Assembly: GCF_001029445.1 (NCBI RefSeq)
Contig: NZ_LDOT01000026.1
Coordinates: forward strand, 28,155 to 92,154
Direction: 5' to 3'
Length of the DNA stretch: 64,000 nucleotides
DNA from: Photobacterium aquae
Lineage (GTDB): Bacteria > Pseudomonadota > Gammaproteobacteria > Enterobacterales > Vibrionaceae
Under the pieces are notes generated by a model, which did no database searches, was not told the origin of the DNA, and saw nothing but the letters and a program-made list of their open reading frames with translations. Positions 36,639 to 44,911 of this stretch are shown one piece after another (positions within the stretch are counted from its first letter, which is position 1; every line of letters begins with the position of its first letter). A program made the position numbers and the translations under genes.

Positions 36639-36980
36639 ATGGCTTACCTACGTTCTTTCCTCATCATCTTTGCATGCCTCATGGCAGGGAAAGGCATTCA
36701 GTTCCTCACTGGTCTTGCGATCCCCGGCAGTATCATCGGCATGCTGATCTTGTTCACTATCCTCTCTATGGGATTGCTCCCTGCAAATTGGGCAATGCCC
36801 GGCTGTCACTTATTGATCCGCCATATGGCGTTACTGTTCGTTCCTGTCGGAGTCGGACTGATGAACTATCTCGATTTGCTTCAGGCCAATACCCTGATCA
36901 TCCTCTTAAGCACCCTTGGCAGCAGCTTGGTGGTATTTGCCGCATTGGGTATCGCAACCCACTATAAGGAAAAGCAATGA
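36639..36980 (+). CDS. lrgA: CidA/LrgA family membrane protein (YohJ-like)
   Basis: 113-residue hydrophobic protein with four membrane segments; holin-like fold, and in recent views part of a pyruvate/small-metabolite export system with LrgB. Markers are GIQFLTGLAIPGSIIGMLILF and LFVPVGVGLMNYLDL. GAAGGG a few bases ahead supports the ATG at 36639 over an upstream one at 36603. Its TGA overlaps the lrgB ATG. The order lrgA-lrgB-cdd equals yohJ-yohK-cdd of E. coli. Confidence 0.88.
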   Translation: MAYLRSFLIIFACLMAGKGIQFLTGLAIPGSIIGMLILFTILSMGLLPANWAMPGCHLLIRHMALLFVPVGVGLMNYLDLLQANTLIILLSTLGSSLVVFAALGIATHYKEKQ

Positions 36981-37657
36981 TCTGGCTCGTTACAACGCTG
37001 GTTGTCTTCTATACAGCCCGCTACATTGCACAGCGATTACAGAACCCTATCGTCAACCCTTTGTTGATTAGCCTTTTGGTAATCATTCCCCTGTTGATAT
37101 GGTTAAAAGTGCCTTACGAAACCTATTTTGAACAAAACAAATGGATCAATGCCCTGCTCGAACCAGCAGTGGTTGCCTTGGCATTCCCGCTTTACGAACA
37201 ACTCAGCCAAATTCGACAAAAGTGGAAGGTCATTTTTTCGGTTTGCCTAATCGGCAGCATCTTGTCGATGGTCACTGGGGCCGGTATTGCCGTAATGATG
37301 GGGGCAGACAGCCAGCTTACCGCCTCTATTTTGCCAAAATCGGTCACAACACCGATTGCAATGGCCGTTGCGGAGCAAGTGGGCGGCGTTCCTTCTGTGG
37401 CAGCTATCATGGTGATTATTGCCGGGTTATTCGGCGCGGTATTAGGCTATCCTCTATTTAGGCTATTACGTATTGAGGCACCCATTGCCAAAGGATTAAC
37501 CATGGGAACGGTCTCTCACGCACTCGGTACAGCCAAGGCAGCCGAAGAAGATTTCCAAGAAGGTGCATTTAGTTCTCTGGCTCTGGTTATCTGTGGGGTT
37601 ATCACTTCTATTCTGGCCCCTTTGCTATTGCCCGTGATCATGTATCTGTTTGGCTAA
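36977..37657 (+). CDS. lrgB: CidB/LrgB family membrane protein (YohK-like)
   Basis: 226 residues with several membrane segments, translated by 4-base overlap (ATGA) from lrgA. Family blocks LLIWLKVPYETYFEQNKWINALLEPAVVALAFPLYEQ, SVTTPIAMAVAEQVGGVPS and GTVSHALGTAKA are present. Acts with LrgA as an inner-membrane pore or exporter. Confidence 0.9.
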   Translation: MIWLVTTLVVFYTARYIAQRLQNPIVNPLLISLLVIIPLLIWLKVPYETYFEQNKWINALLEPAVVALAFPLYEQLSQIRQKWKVIFSVCLIGSILSMVTGAGIAVMMGADSQLTASILPKSVTTPIAMAVAEQVGGVPSVAAIMVIIAGLFGAVLGYPLFRLLRIEAPIAKGLTMGTVSHALGTAKAAEEDFQEGAFSSLALVICGVITSILAPLLLPVIMYLFG

Positions 37658-37745
37658 CCCTTGGTCTATGAATGTTGCCAAATGTGCAGGTAATCGAATA
37701 CAAACCTAATGTACTGATTTTATTAAGCTAGGTTTTTATTTGTTG

Positions 37746-37761
37746 TGTGACCCGACTCCCA
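37746..37761 (+). promoter_or_regulatory. Second CRP-like site upstream of cdd
   Basis: TGTGA-CCCGAC-TCCCA, 9 of 10 core positions, centred about 49 bases upstream of the stronger site. The two positions (near -41 and -91) copy the E. coli cdd promoter, where CytR binds between two CRP dimers. Confidence 0.55.
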
Positions 37762-37794
37762 TAAGTGTAATGACTGCAACAACAAGGATATTTG

Positions 37795-37837
37795 TGTGAT
37801 GTAGATCACACAAGATTCTTAGCAAGCAGCCTACAAT
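37795..37837 (+). promoter_or_regulatory. cdd promoter with CRP site
   Basis: Perfect CRP core TGTGA-TGTAGA-TCACA at 37795-37810, inside a longer palindrome TGTGTGATGTAGATCACACA. A -10 box TACAAT lies at 37832-37837, placing the CRP centre at about -41.5: a class II CRP-activated promoter. Confidence 0.8.
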
Positions 37838-37869
37838 GTTTCTCCATACACAAGACGGAGTATTCACTC

Positions 37870-38757
37870 ATGCACACTAAAGTAATGGATGCTTTAGGCG
37901 CTTTACCTGTAGATTTGGCAGCAGCACTTAAACCCGTTGTGACAGCCGATAATTTTGATGCAACCCTAAGTTCTGACGTGTTCGAGCAACTAATGGCCAA
38001 AACACAAATGACAGACAGTGAACTTCGTGTTGCCCTACTTCCTCTTGCCGCGGCCTATTCTGTTGCACCTATTTCAAACTTCTTTGTTGGTGCAATTGCT
38101 CGCGGCCATTCTGGTACATTGTATTTCGGTGCTAACATGGAATTTGTTGGTACCTGCCTTTCTCATTCCGTCCATGCCGAGCAATCTGCTATCAGCCACG
38201 CTTGGGTAAAAGGTGAAACAGGCATCCGAGATATCACCATCAACTACAGCCCATGCGGTCACTGCCGTCAGTTCATGAACGAATTGACAACAGCGAAAGA
38301 GCTAATTGTGCAGTTGCCTGAACGTGCGGCAAAAACACTACAAGAATACCTACCTGAATCTTTTGGCCCTGCGGATCTAAACATTAGCGATGCACTGATG
38401 ACTCAGGTTAATCACGGTATGACCACCGAAGCGACCGAATCGTTGGTACAGGAAGCCTGCAGTGCGGCTAACCGTGCCCATGCGCCATACACCAAGAACT
38501 TCAGCGGCGTGGCCGTTAAAGCGAAAGACGGCCGTATCTTCGCTGGTATGTATGCCGAGAACGCGGCATTCAACCCTAGCCTGCCTCCACTACAAGTTGC
38601 ATTGATCAACATGAACATGGCTGGCTATGCCCTGTCAGAACTTGAAGAAGCAGCACTGGTTGAAAAAGCAGATAGCACAATCAGCCACCTGTCCAACACT
38701 CAGGCCACCCTTGAAGCGCTAAACCCAGATATTCCGCTAACCTATGTGGCGGCTTAA
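37870..38757 (+). CDS. cdd: Cytidine deaminase
   Basis: Deaminates cytidine and deoxycytidine for pyrimidine salvage. The 295-residue two-domain form of enterobacteria/vibrios: the N-terminal catalytic domain has the zinc motif HAEQSAISHAW (H, E) and PCGHCRQFMNE (two Cys), and the C-terminal domain is the non-catalytic repeat (AHAPYTKNFSGVAVKAKDGRIFAGMYAENAAFNPSLPP). ATG at 37870 with GGAG upstream; the longer frame from 37792 would run through the promoter. Expression is expected to depend on cAMP-CRP. Confidence 0.96.
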   Translation: MHTKVMDALGALPVDLAAALKPVVTADNFDATLSSDVFEQLMAKTQMTDSELRVALLPLAAAYSVAPISNFFVGAIARGHSGTLYFGANMEFVGTCLSHSVHAEQSAISHAWVKGETGIRDITINYSPCGHCRQFMNELTTAKELIVQLPERAAKTLQEYLPESFGPADLNISDALMTQVNHGMTTEATESLVQEACSAANRAHAPYTKNFSGVAVKAKDGRIFAGMYAENAAFNPSLPPLQVALINMNMAGYALSELEEAALVEKADSTISHLSNTQATLEALNPDIPLTYVAA

Positions 38758-38789
38758 GCCATCAATGGATTTACGCTGACAATTTCGCT

Positions 38790-38817
38790 AAAAAAACCGC
38801 CAATAGGCGGTTTTTTT
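38790..38817 (+). terminator. Terminator of cdd
   Basis: AACCGCC-AATA-GGCGGTT with A-run before and T-run after. Confidence 0.88.
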
Positions 38818-38900
38818 ATACCTGCCAAGTCACGCTGTCACGAAAGCTGTTTGTGATAGTCCAAAGCAGGAGTATGATTTTTCGAGTTTTACTATAAAGA

Positions 38901-39794
38901 ATGCTTTTCATGTCACATCAACACAACCCGCTCCAAGGAGCGAGCTGGATGCTCACCTCGGGGCTGGCGTTTGCTATCGTCAATAGCCTAGCCCAATACG
39001 CCAGCATCCACTACGGCCTACCGTCTACCACCGTTGCGCTTATCCAATACTTTATTGCTCTTATTGCGATCTTTCCTTGGTTAAGAAGCCTAGGGTTACG
39101 TAATGCACTGCGTACCGACCATTTTGGGATGCACTGCTTTCGGGTTTTCCTATCGGTAATTGGTATTCAGCTCTGGCTCTGGGCACTGGCCTATCCGGTA
39201 CCCATCTGGCAAGGTATAGCCCTGCTGATGACATCACCACTGTTTGCCACCATTGGCTCTGGCCTGTTTCTTAAAGAGAAAGTCGGCACAGCCCGCTGGA
39301 TCGCAACCTTGACCGGTTTTGCCGGGGCAATGATCATTCTGGAACCGTGGGCTGATGGTTTTACCTGGGCAACCCTATTGCCAGTTGGCGCTGCTTTTTT
39401 CTGGGCAAGCTACTCGCTGATGGTTAAGAAGATGTCGGCGCACGATTCTCCGACAACAATCGTGGTGTACCTGCTAATCCTCATTACGCCTTTTAATATC
39501 TTCCTTGCGCTACCTGACTTCGTCATGCCACAAGGCGGATTGAGCTGGGGGCTGCTCATTGCCGCAGGCCTACTAACAGCACTGGCCCAATGGGCGATTG
39601 CCAAAGCCTATGCCGTGGCTGACGCCTCATTTGTTCAGCCATTTGACCATGCCAAGCTGCCCCTTAATGTGCTGGCGGGCTGGCTGGTATTCGGCTGGGT
39701 TCCACCAGGTCGCTTGTGGCTTGGTGCAGCGATTATCATTTTGTCTGTTGCCTTCATCACCCAGTGGGAAAGCAAAAAGCCCAAGCTCAGCTAA
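38901..39794 (+). CDS. EamA/DMT-family transporter
   Basis: 297-residue inner-membrane protein with about ten helices in two EamA repeats (about 12-140 and 150-290). Typical marks: MTSPLFATIGSGLFLKEKVGTARWIATLTGFAGAMIIL and, in the second repeat, AIAKAYAVADASFVQPFDHAKLPLNVLAGWLVFG. Drug/metabolite exporters of this type move amino acids, nucleosides or other small molecules; the substrate cannot be assigned. A second ATG at 38910 is also possible. Monocistronic. Confidence 0.88.
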   Translation: MLFMSHQHNPLQGASWMLTSGLAFAIVNSLAQYASIHYGLPSTTVALIQYFIALIAIFPWLRSLGLRNALRTDHFGMHCFRVFLSVIGIQLWLWALAYPVPIWQGIALLMTSPLFATIGSGLFLKEKVGTARWIATLTGFAGAMIILEPWADGFTWATLLPVGAAFFWASYSLMVKKMSAHDSPTTIVVYLLILITPFNIFLALPDFVMPQGGLSWGLLIAAGLLTALAQWAIAKAYAVADASFVQPFDHAKLPLNVLAGWLVFGWVPPGRLWLGAAIIILSVAFITQWESKKPKLS

Positions 39795-39910
39795 CCTGTT
39801 ATTTTTATTCCACGCTCCCCACCCAACGGGGAGCGTCTTATCCTCACGACAGCATCCCTTCGACCAAACAGCTACACTCTTGACTTTAAATACCTTACTG
39901 CGAGGTTACT

Positions 39911-40885
39911 ATGTGGCTTCTCCGCACGTTTGCTGCTGCTTTGCTTTTTGCCTCCGTCGGAATACTCTCACAACCTGCTTGGTCTCAATCGTTCATGACC
40001 ATCGGCACTGGCGGTGTCACCGGGGTCTATTACCCCACAGGCGGAGCCATTTGCCGATTAGTCAACAACGGCCGGAAAGCTCATGGTATACGCTGCTCAG
40101 TGGAGTCGACCGGTGGCTCGATCTACAACATCAATAACATTCGGGCCAATGAGCTAGATATGGGGATCGCGCAATCCGACTGGCAATACCACGCCTACAA
40201 CGGTACAAGCCTGTTTGCCGACAAAGGTCCATTCAAGTCGCTGCGCGCCGTATTCTCTCTTCACCCCGAACCCTTTACCGTCGTAGCGCGCGCAGATAGC
40301 GGGATCAAAACCTTTTCTGATTTGAAAGGCAAGCGGGTGAATATCGGCAACCCCGGCTCTGGGCAACGGGGAACAATGGAAGTACTGATGAAAACGATGG
40401 GATGGACAGAAAAAGATTTCTCTCAAGTCAGTGAGCTCAAGGCATCAGAGCAATCACGCGCCCTGTGCGATAACAAAATCGATGCCATCGTTTATACCGT
40501 TGGTCACCCCAGCGGGGCTATCAAAGAAGCCACCAGCGCCTGCAACAGCGTGATTGTGGATGTTTCAGGGCCAGAGGTGGACAAGCTTATTGCTGAAAAT
40601 AGCTTTTATCGCAAAGCGACTATACCCGGCGGCATGTACCGCGGTAACGATAAGCCGGTAAACACCTTCGGTGTGGGGGCGACCTTCGTCTCATCCACCG
40701 CCGTGGACAAGGCGCTCATCTACCAAGTTGTCAAAGCGGTATTTGATAATTTCGATACCTTTAAGAAGCTGCATCCTGCATTTAATCATCTGAAAAAAGA
40801 ACAAATGGTAACTGATGGACTTACGGCTCCACTCCATGACGGAGCCAAACAGTACTTTATCGAGGCTAATTTACTCTCTCCTTGA
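39911..40885 (+). CDS. TAXI-type TRAP transporter solute-binding protein
   Basis: 324 residues with a signal peptide (cut after QPAWSQ). The mature protein shows the TAXI-family start SFMTIGTGGVTGVYYPTGGAICRLVN, STGGSIYNINNIRANELDMGIAQSDWQ and GKRVNIGNPGSGQRGTMEVLM. It is a periplasmic binding protein delivering an organic acid to a TRAP membrane unit. No TRAP membrane gene lies next to it here; the flanking genes are a DMT exporter and a small outer-membrane-like protein, so it must work with a unit encoded elsewhere. Confidence 0.9.
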   Translation: MWLLRTFAAALLFASVGILSQPAWSQSFMTIGTGGVTGVYYPTGGAICRLVNNGRKAHGIRCSVESTGGSIYNINNIRANELDMGIAQSDWQYHAYNGTSLFADKGPFKSLRAVFSLHPEPFTVVARADSGIKTFSDLKGKRVNIGNPGSGQRGTMEVLMKTMGWTEKDFSQVSELKASEQSRALCDNKIDAIVYTVGHPSGAIKEATSACNSVIVDVSGPEVDKLIAENSFYRKATIPGGMYRGNDKPVNTFGVGATFVSSTAVDKALIYQVVKAVFDNFDTFKKLHPAFNHLKKEQMVTDGLTAPLHDGAKQYFIEANLLSP

Positions 40886-40974
40886 TTCCCGTCTCCCTTT
40901 ACCCACCTGCTACCTATACACGCCTCCCCCCTTCTGTGGGGGAGTCAAAGAGCCAACCCCAGTGTGTTAGAGCT

Positions 40975-41382
40975 TCAGAATCTGACGCGAAAGCCCAATT
41001 GCCCTTCAAGATCCAAATCGACATCTTCAACAACATACAGAGTCGGGCCGACTTCCCCGTAAAACTCAACGTTATTGATCGGTATTTCGAAACCAATACC
41101 ACCACGCACACCCAACTTATCGTGCTTGTTGTCGACATACTGCGCCCCAACAAACGTATAGAGGTTGTTCATACCCGAATCTTGAGTCAAAGAACCAAGG
41201 TTAAATGTCTTGTCCACGGCCAACCCAAAGTCATCAATCCCTAGCGAAAAACGCAAATCATGGTGCTTATACTGAATACCTGACATTGGAGAGCCAAAGA
41301 ACACGCCAACAGCTTGGGCAGCTTGTACCGATGACCACGGCAGCATGCACAGCATACCCAATCCAACCAACTGCTTTTTCAT
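40975..41382 (-). CDS. Small envelope protein, probably outer-membrane beta-barrel, unknown function
   Basis: 135 residues with a signal peptide (KKQLVGLGMLCMLPWSSVQA). The rest alternates polar and hydrophobic residues (LRFSLGIDDFGLAV, NLYTFVGAQYV, LGVRGGIGFEI, FYGEVGPTLYVVEDV) and ends in LEGQLGFRVRF, a typical barrel C-terminus with final Phe. AAGGA lies before the ATG at 41382; the frame could extend upstream but without a sensible signal peptide. I do not recognise the family. Confidence 0.7.
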   Translation of the reverse strand: MKKQLVGLGMLCMLPWSSVQAAQAVGVFFGSPMSGIQYKHHDLRFSLGIDDFGLAVDKTFNLGSLTQDSGMNNLYTFVGAQYVDNKHDKLGVRGGIGFEIPINNVEFYGEVGPTLYVVEDVDLDLEGQLGFRVRF

Positions 41383-41615
41383 CTTTCTAATCCTTATTTC
41401 ATCAATATCCGAAACATGCCCGCTAAGTACGGCCGCCAATTTAACGATTGAGAGATAAAATTTCGAGGCTTACAGACCAGCAATGACACAACTTTGACAA
41501 TCAATGCTAAATATTACTCACATGCAAATAGCCTCAAATCACCCGCTATAGATAAGGCGTTATTGCTCTGTCCTATGCGATGTAAAATCCTGCAAACATC
41601 TAAAGCAAACACCCA

Positions 41616-41631
41616 AGGCAAACGTTTGCGC
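41616..41631 (+). promoter_or_regulatory. PurR operator in the purT promoter
   Basis: AGGCAAACGTTTGCGC agrees with the PurR consensus ACGCAAACGTTTGCGT at 14 of 16 positions, including the whole central palindrome. It overlaps a -35-like TTGCGC; TATGAT at 41648-41653 is a suitable -10. PurR with hypoxanthine or guanine should repress purT. Confidence 0.85.
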
Positions 41632-41691
41632 GAATGCTTTTTTGCTGTATGATCTCAATCAGATTTCACAAACATCCAGTAAGGAATTTCG

Positions 41692-42870
41692 ATGTTAGGC
41701 TCAGCAACCCGATCTCACGCTACCCGTGTTTTACTTCTTGGCTCAGGCGAACTTGGCAAGGAAGTGGCTATTGAGTGCCAACGCCTTGGGCTAGAGGTTA
41801 TCGCCGTCGACCGCTATAACAACGCACCGGCTATGCAAGTTGCCCACCGCAGCCATGTTATCGACATGCTAGACGGTAATGCTCTTCAGGCCGTTATCGA
41901 CCATGAGCAACCCCACTACGTTGTGCCAGAGATCGAAGCCATCGCCACCGACAAACTCGTCGAGTTGGAAAGACAGGGGCTAAATGTTGTTCCTACTGCA
42001 AACGCCACCAAACTCACCATGAACCGCGAAGGGATCCGCCGCTTGGCTGCAGAAGAGCTTGGGCTTGCCACATCGCCTTATGAGTTCTCAGACAACTATG
42101 ATGATTTTGTCGCCTCCATTGAACGCATTGGCACGCCATGCGTGGTGAAACCAATCATGAGCTCATCAGGCAAGGGCCAAAGTGTCATCAAAACACCGGC
42201 GGATATTGAATCTGCATGGCAATATGCCCAAGAAGGTGGCCGAGCAGGCGCTGGACGCGTCATTGTGGAGGGCTTTGTCGATTTTGACTACGAAATCACG
42301 TTACTTACGGTACGCGCGGTAGATGGTGTCCATTTCTGTTCGCCAATTGGTCACCGTCAGGAAGACGGCGATTATCGTGAATCTTGGCAGCCGCAGCAAA
42401 TGTCTGAACAAGCCCTACAAGCCGCACAAGCTGCCGCAGAGAAAGTCGTTAACGCACTGGGTGGTTATGGCCTGTTTGGTGTTGAACTCTTTATCAAAGG
42501 AGACAAGGTGCTCTTTAGTGAAGTCTCACCGCGACCGCATGACACAGGTATGGTCACCCTTATCTCTCAGGAACAATCTGAGTTTGCTCTTCATGTCCGC
42601 GCGTTCTTGGGCTTGCCAATTCATTCGATTACCCAATATGGCCCATCGGCTTCAGCCGTTATTTTGGCGGAAGGTGTTTCCCAAGACATCCGTTTCGATA
42701 ACCTAGCTACTGCATTGGCTCGCCCTAATACTCAAGTGCGTCTATTTGCCAAGCCTGAAATAAACGGACGCCGCCGTCTTGGTGTTGCTCTAACGCGCCG
42801 TAACAGCGTTGAAACCGCGATTGAGGATGCCGTTGCCACTGCAGGTGATGTGAAAGTGATCGTCGAATAA
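41692..42870 (+). CDS. purT: Formate-dependent phosphoribosylglycinamide formyltransferase (GAR transformylase T)
   Basis: ATP-grasp enzyme using formate and ATP to formylate GAR in purine synthesis, an alternative to PurN. The 392-residue length and the blocks LLLGSGELGKEVAIE, PTANATKLTMNREGIRRLAAEELGL, KPIMSSSGKGQS and FSEVSPRPHDTGMVTL are diagnostic. ATG with AAGGA upstream. The promoter carries a near-consensus PurR box. Confidence 0.97.
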   Translation: MLGSATRSHATRVLLLGSGELGKEVAIECQRLGLEVIAVDRYNNAPAMQVAHRSHVIDMLDGNALQAVIDHEQPHYVVPEIEAIATDKLVELERQGLNVVPTANATKLTMNREGIRRLAAEELGLATSPYEFSDNYDDFVASIERIGTPCVVKPIMSSSGKGQSVIKTPADIESAWQYAQEGGRAGAGRVIVEGFVDFDYEITLLTVRAVDGVHFCSPIGHRQEDGDYRESWQPQQMSEQALQAAQAAAEKVVNALGGYGLFGVELFIKGDKVLFSEVSPRPHDTGMVTLISQEQSEFALHVRAFLGLPIHSITQYGPSASAVILAEGVSQDIRFDNLATALARPNTQVRLFAKPEINGRRRLGVALTRRNSVETAIEDAVATAGDVKVIVE

Positions 42871-42882
42871 AGGCCTTACCCT

Positions 42883-42962
42883 CCCCCTCCTGCTCCTGAT
42901 AAGGGGGATGCCCTTCAAAAACACTCTCTAACTCCCCCTTTGATAAGGGGGAGCTGGGGGAT
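42883..42962. repeat. C/G-run intergenic repeat pair
   Basis: Two partial copies of a CTCCCCCT...TGATAAGGGGGA element: one at about 42883-42912, and a cleaner palindromic one at about 42931-42962 (CTCCCCCTTTGATAAGGGGG). A related shorter palindrome, CTCCCCCCTTCTGTGGGGGA, lies at about 40923-40942 after the TAXI gene. They look like dispersed REP-type intergenic elements and may double as terminators for convergent purT and tpm. Confidence 0.6.
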
Positions 42963-42965
42963 AAA

Positions 42966-43607
42966 TTAAACCGTTATCAACCATGCCTCTTCGGCAAAAC
43001 GGCTCAGACCACGCTGACGGCGCGGATGTGTCTCATCGGCCTCATCGCGCTCCAATAACGTCAACTCACAACCAGGGAACAGTGATTGCAGCTCATCGGC
43101 AGTCACAGAAAACGGAGGGCCGTCCATCTCTGGTTGCGGGTAATCCAATGTAATAAGCAAAATACGGCCACCGGGTTTCACCAGCGATAACAGCTTATCG
43201 GCATACGCCTGGCGCATCTCTGCCGGCATCGCAACCAACGCGGCACGATCGTACACAGCATCAACCGGATCGATACGAGTCTGGAAAAAGTCACCGGTGT
43301 AAATCGACAATTCATCAAACTCATACAACGATTGGCCGTTACCCAAGGGCATCACCAACGGCGTATAAAAGTGCTCCGAAAAGTAAGCACGTACCGCAAT
43401 CTCACTCAATTCGATTCCAACAACTTTATCGTGCTTGGTCGCCAACCACGTCAAATCTACCGACTTACCGCACATAGGCACCAATATGACATCATCACGG
43501 CCTGCGTTAAGCTGCGGCCAGTGCTTGATTAGCTTTGGGTTAGTATCATCAAGGTGAAAACCTATGCGGTTTTCGGCCCAGCGGCTATGCCAAAATTCCG
43601 TATCCAT
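42966..43607 (-). CDS. tpm: Thiopurine S-methyltransferase
   Basis: SAM-dependent methyltransferase of 213 residues, the TPMT family, which in bacteria methylates thiopurines and oxyanions such as tellurite and selenite. FWHSRWAENRIGFHLDDTNPKL, the SAM motif VPMCGKSVDLTWLA, VVGIELSEIAVRAYF and VYDRAALVAMPAEMRQAYA are typical. Monocistronic, convergent with purT. Confidence 0.94.
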   Translation of the reverse strand: MDTEFWHSRWAENRIGFHLDDTNPKLIKHWPQLNAGRDDVILVPMCGKSVDLTWLATKHDKVVGIELSEIAVRAYFSEHFYTPLVMPLGNGQSLYEFDELSIYTGDFFQTRIDPVDAVYDRAALVAMPAEMRQAYADKLLSLVKPGGRILLITLDYPQPEMDGPPFSVTADELQSLFPGCELTLLERDEADETHPRRQRGLSRFAEEAWLITV

Positions 43608-43704
43608 TTATGTACTTCTCTTTCTTATATTAAGACTGACTGCGGCAGTTATACCAAACTTCACAAAGCATTGCTAACCACGGGCTACATTGAATTACAG
43701 ACAC

Positions 43705-43732
43705 AAAAAAAGGTGCCGAAGCACCTTTTTTC
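43705..43732 (-). terminator. Terminator downstream of the 97-residue unknown gene
   Basis: Minus strand: AAAGGTGC-TTCG-GCACC followed by seven Ts; the A-run on the other side makes it potentially bidirectional. Confidence 0.8.
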
Positions 43733-43822
43733 GCTAGCAATACATTGCAGGCAATTTATCGCTAAAAATACATTCTTCAATTTTCTTTTATGAGAGCAAT
43801 TGAATAAAATGTCGCTATTGTA

Positions 43823-44116
43823 TTAAGAAATACGGAATAGCTTAATTGAATCTCGACGAACTGTAACACCACGGAAGGTTACAGGCTCTAGCAGAGTCAT
43901 AAGCTGCTTAGAAACGAAAAACTTACCACCGTAAGTACGATCGCCACCACGATTCACCCATTCTGCAAATTGATCTGCCAAGCTGAACATAGAGTTACCA
44001 ACAAGCAGAACTAAGACTTTAGCGACTTCACTGTCATTCTGTTTATTAAACTCCGAGTCGCGGACTTTCTTACGATATTCCTCGACAATTCTTTCCAGGC
44101 ATTCAAATCTGCTCAT
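43823..44116 (-). CDS. Small conserved-looking cytoplasmic protein, unknown function
   Basis: 97 residues starting MSRFECLERIVEEYRKKVRDSEF, mostly helical and charged, with no signal peptide or membrane segment. GGTGGTGA stands just before the ATG at 44116; a longer frame from 44218 would add 34 residues (MEKIADLFDEYALNG...) with a poorer ribosome binding site. The C-terminal FFVSKQLMTLLEPVTFRGVTVRRDSIKLFRIS is rich in beta-strand. I do not recognise it. It is divergent from ygbA and ends in a good terminator. Confidence 0.7.
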   Translation of the reverse strand: MSRFECLERIVEEYRKKVRDSEFNKQNDSEVAKVLVLLVGNSMFSLADQFAEWVNRGGDRTYGGKFFVSKQLMTLLEPVTFRGVTVRRDSIKLFRIS

Positions 44117-44286
44117 ATTCACCACCATAAAAAAAGAGGAGCGGATACTACTGCTCATAACCAATGAAATCAAGCCATTCAAAGCATATTCATCGAATAA
44201 ATCCGCTATTTTTTCCATCCATTAACATCATCAGGGCGAATATAGGTAAATTTTAAGATTTATGTCATGTTTTCTCGACAAACATA

Positions 44287-44309
44287 AAGATATATTATGA
44301 ATGCAAGTT
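44287..44309 (+). promoter_or_regulatory. NsrR-like operator upstream of ygbA
   Basis: The 23-base dyad starting AAGATATATT and ending AATGCAAGTT matches the 11-1-11 NsrR consensus at 16 of 22 positions. A -10-like TACTAT lies at 44323-44328. E. coli ygbA is repressed by the nitric-oxide sensor NsrR, so the site fits its gene. Confidence 0.6.
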
Positions 44310-44431
44310 ATGGCAAACATGCTACTATCTATAGACGCTCGATTTTGAGAGCGCCTATAAAACACCCAGTGCGGTTAGGCTGTCAACAGCTATTATTCAA
44401 CTGCTGCAATTTTTATCACTCGAGGCCGAAT

Positions 44432-44857
44432 ATGAATCAAGAGCTGCCGGTTTTATTTGGCTCTCTCGCCACTGAATTCGAGACCATTGATGCAATGGTC
44501 ACCATATACTGCCGCCATCACCACCAACAACAAAGTCACCAGCGCTTATGCCACGATTGCCAAACATTTCTGGCTTACGCCCACGAACGACTTGATCGCT
44601 GCCCTTATGGCCAGAACAAACCCACATGCAAACAGTGCCCTATTCACTGCTACAAACCCGACGAAAAAGCGCTTTCCAAAACCATCATGCGCTTTTCTGG
44701 GCCACGGATGCTTTTGCACCACCCGATCCTGGCATTGCGCCACATCATGGCTGAACGGCGGGCTATTCCCACCAAACCCGCAGCGCAGGCTTCAAATCGT
44801 CATCAGCGCAAAGCCCTAGAAAAAATCACCACACAAAATAAAACCGGCGGTCATTAA
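44432..44857 (+). CDS. ygbA: YgbA family protein (nitrous-oxide-stimulated promoter)
   Basis: 141-residue Cys/His-rich protein. The family core is clear: MVTIYCRHHH, LCHDCQTFLAYAHERLDRCPYGQNKPTCKQCPIHCYKPDEK and IMRFSGPRMLLHHPILALRHI. The many Cys suggest metal or Fe-S binding. It belongs to the nitric-oxide stress regulon and is needed for growth recovery after NO in enterics; biochemical role unclear. GAGG supports the ATG at 44432; the longer frame from 44297 crosses the promoter. A hairpin overlaps its stop codon. Confidence 0.9.
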   Translation: MNQELPVLFGSLATEFETIDAMVTIYCRHHHQQQSHQRLCHDCQTFLAYAHERLDRCPYGQNKPTCKQCPIHCYKPDEKALSKTIMRFSGPRMLLHHPILALRHIMAERRAIPTKPAAQASNRHQRKALEKITTQNKTGGH

Positions 44858-44867
44858 GACCGCCGGT
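44843..44867 (-). terminator. Hairpin between convergent ygbA and the lipoprotein gene
   Basis: ACCGGCGGTC-ATTAA-GACCGCCGGT. On the minus strand it is followed by TTTATTTT, so it serves mainly the gene ending at 44912; it contains the ygbA stop codon. Confidence 0.7.
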
Positions 44868-44911
44868 ATATCTTTGCGAAAGCATTTATCTACTAGTTAA
44901 TAGCTTGGCGA

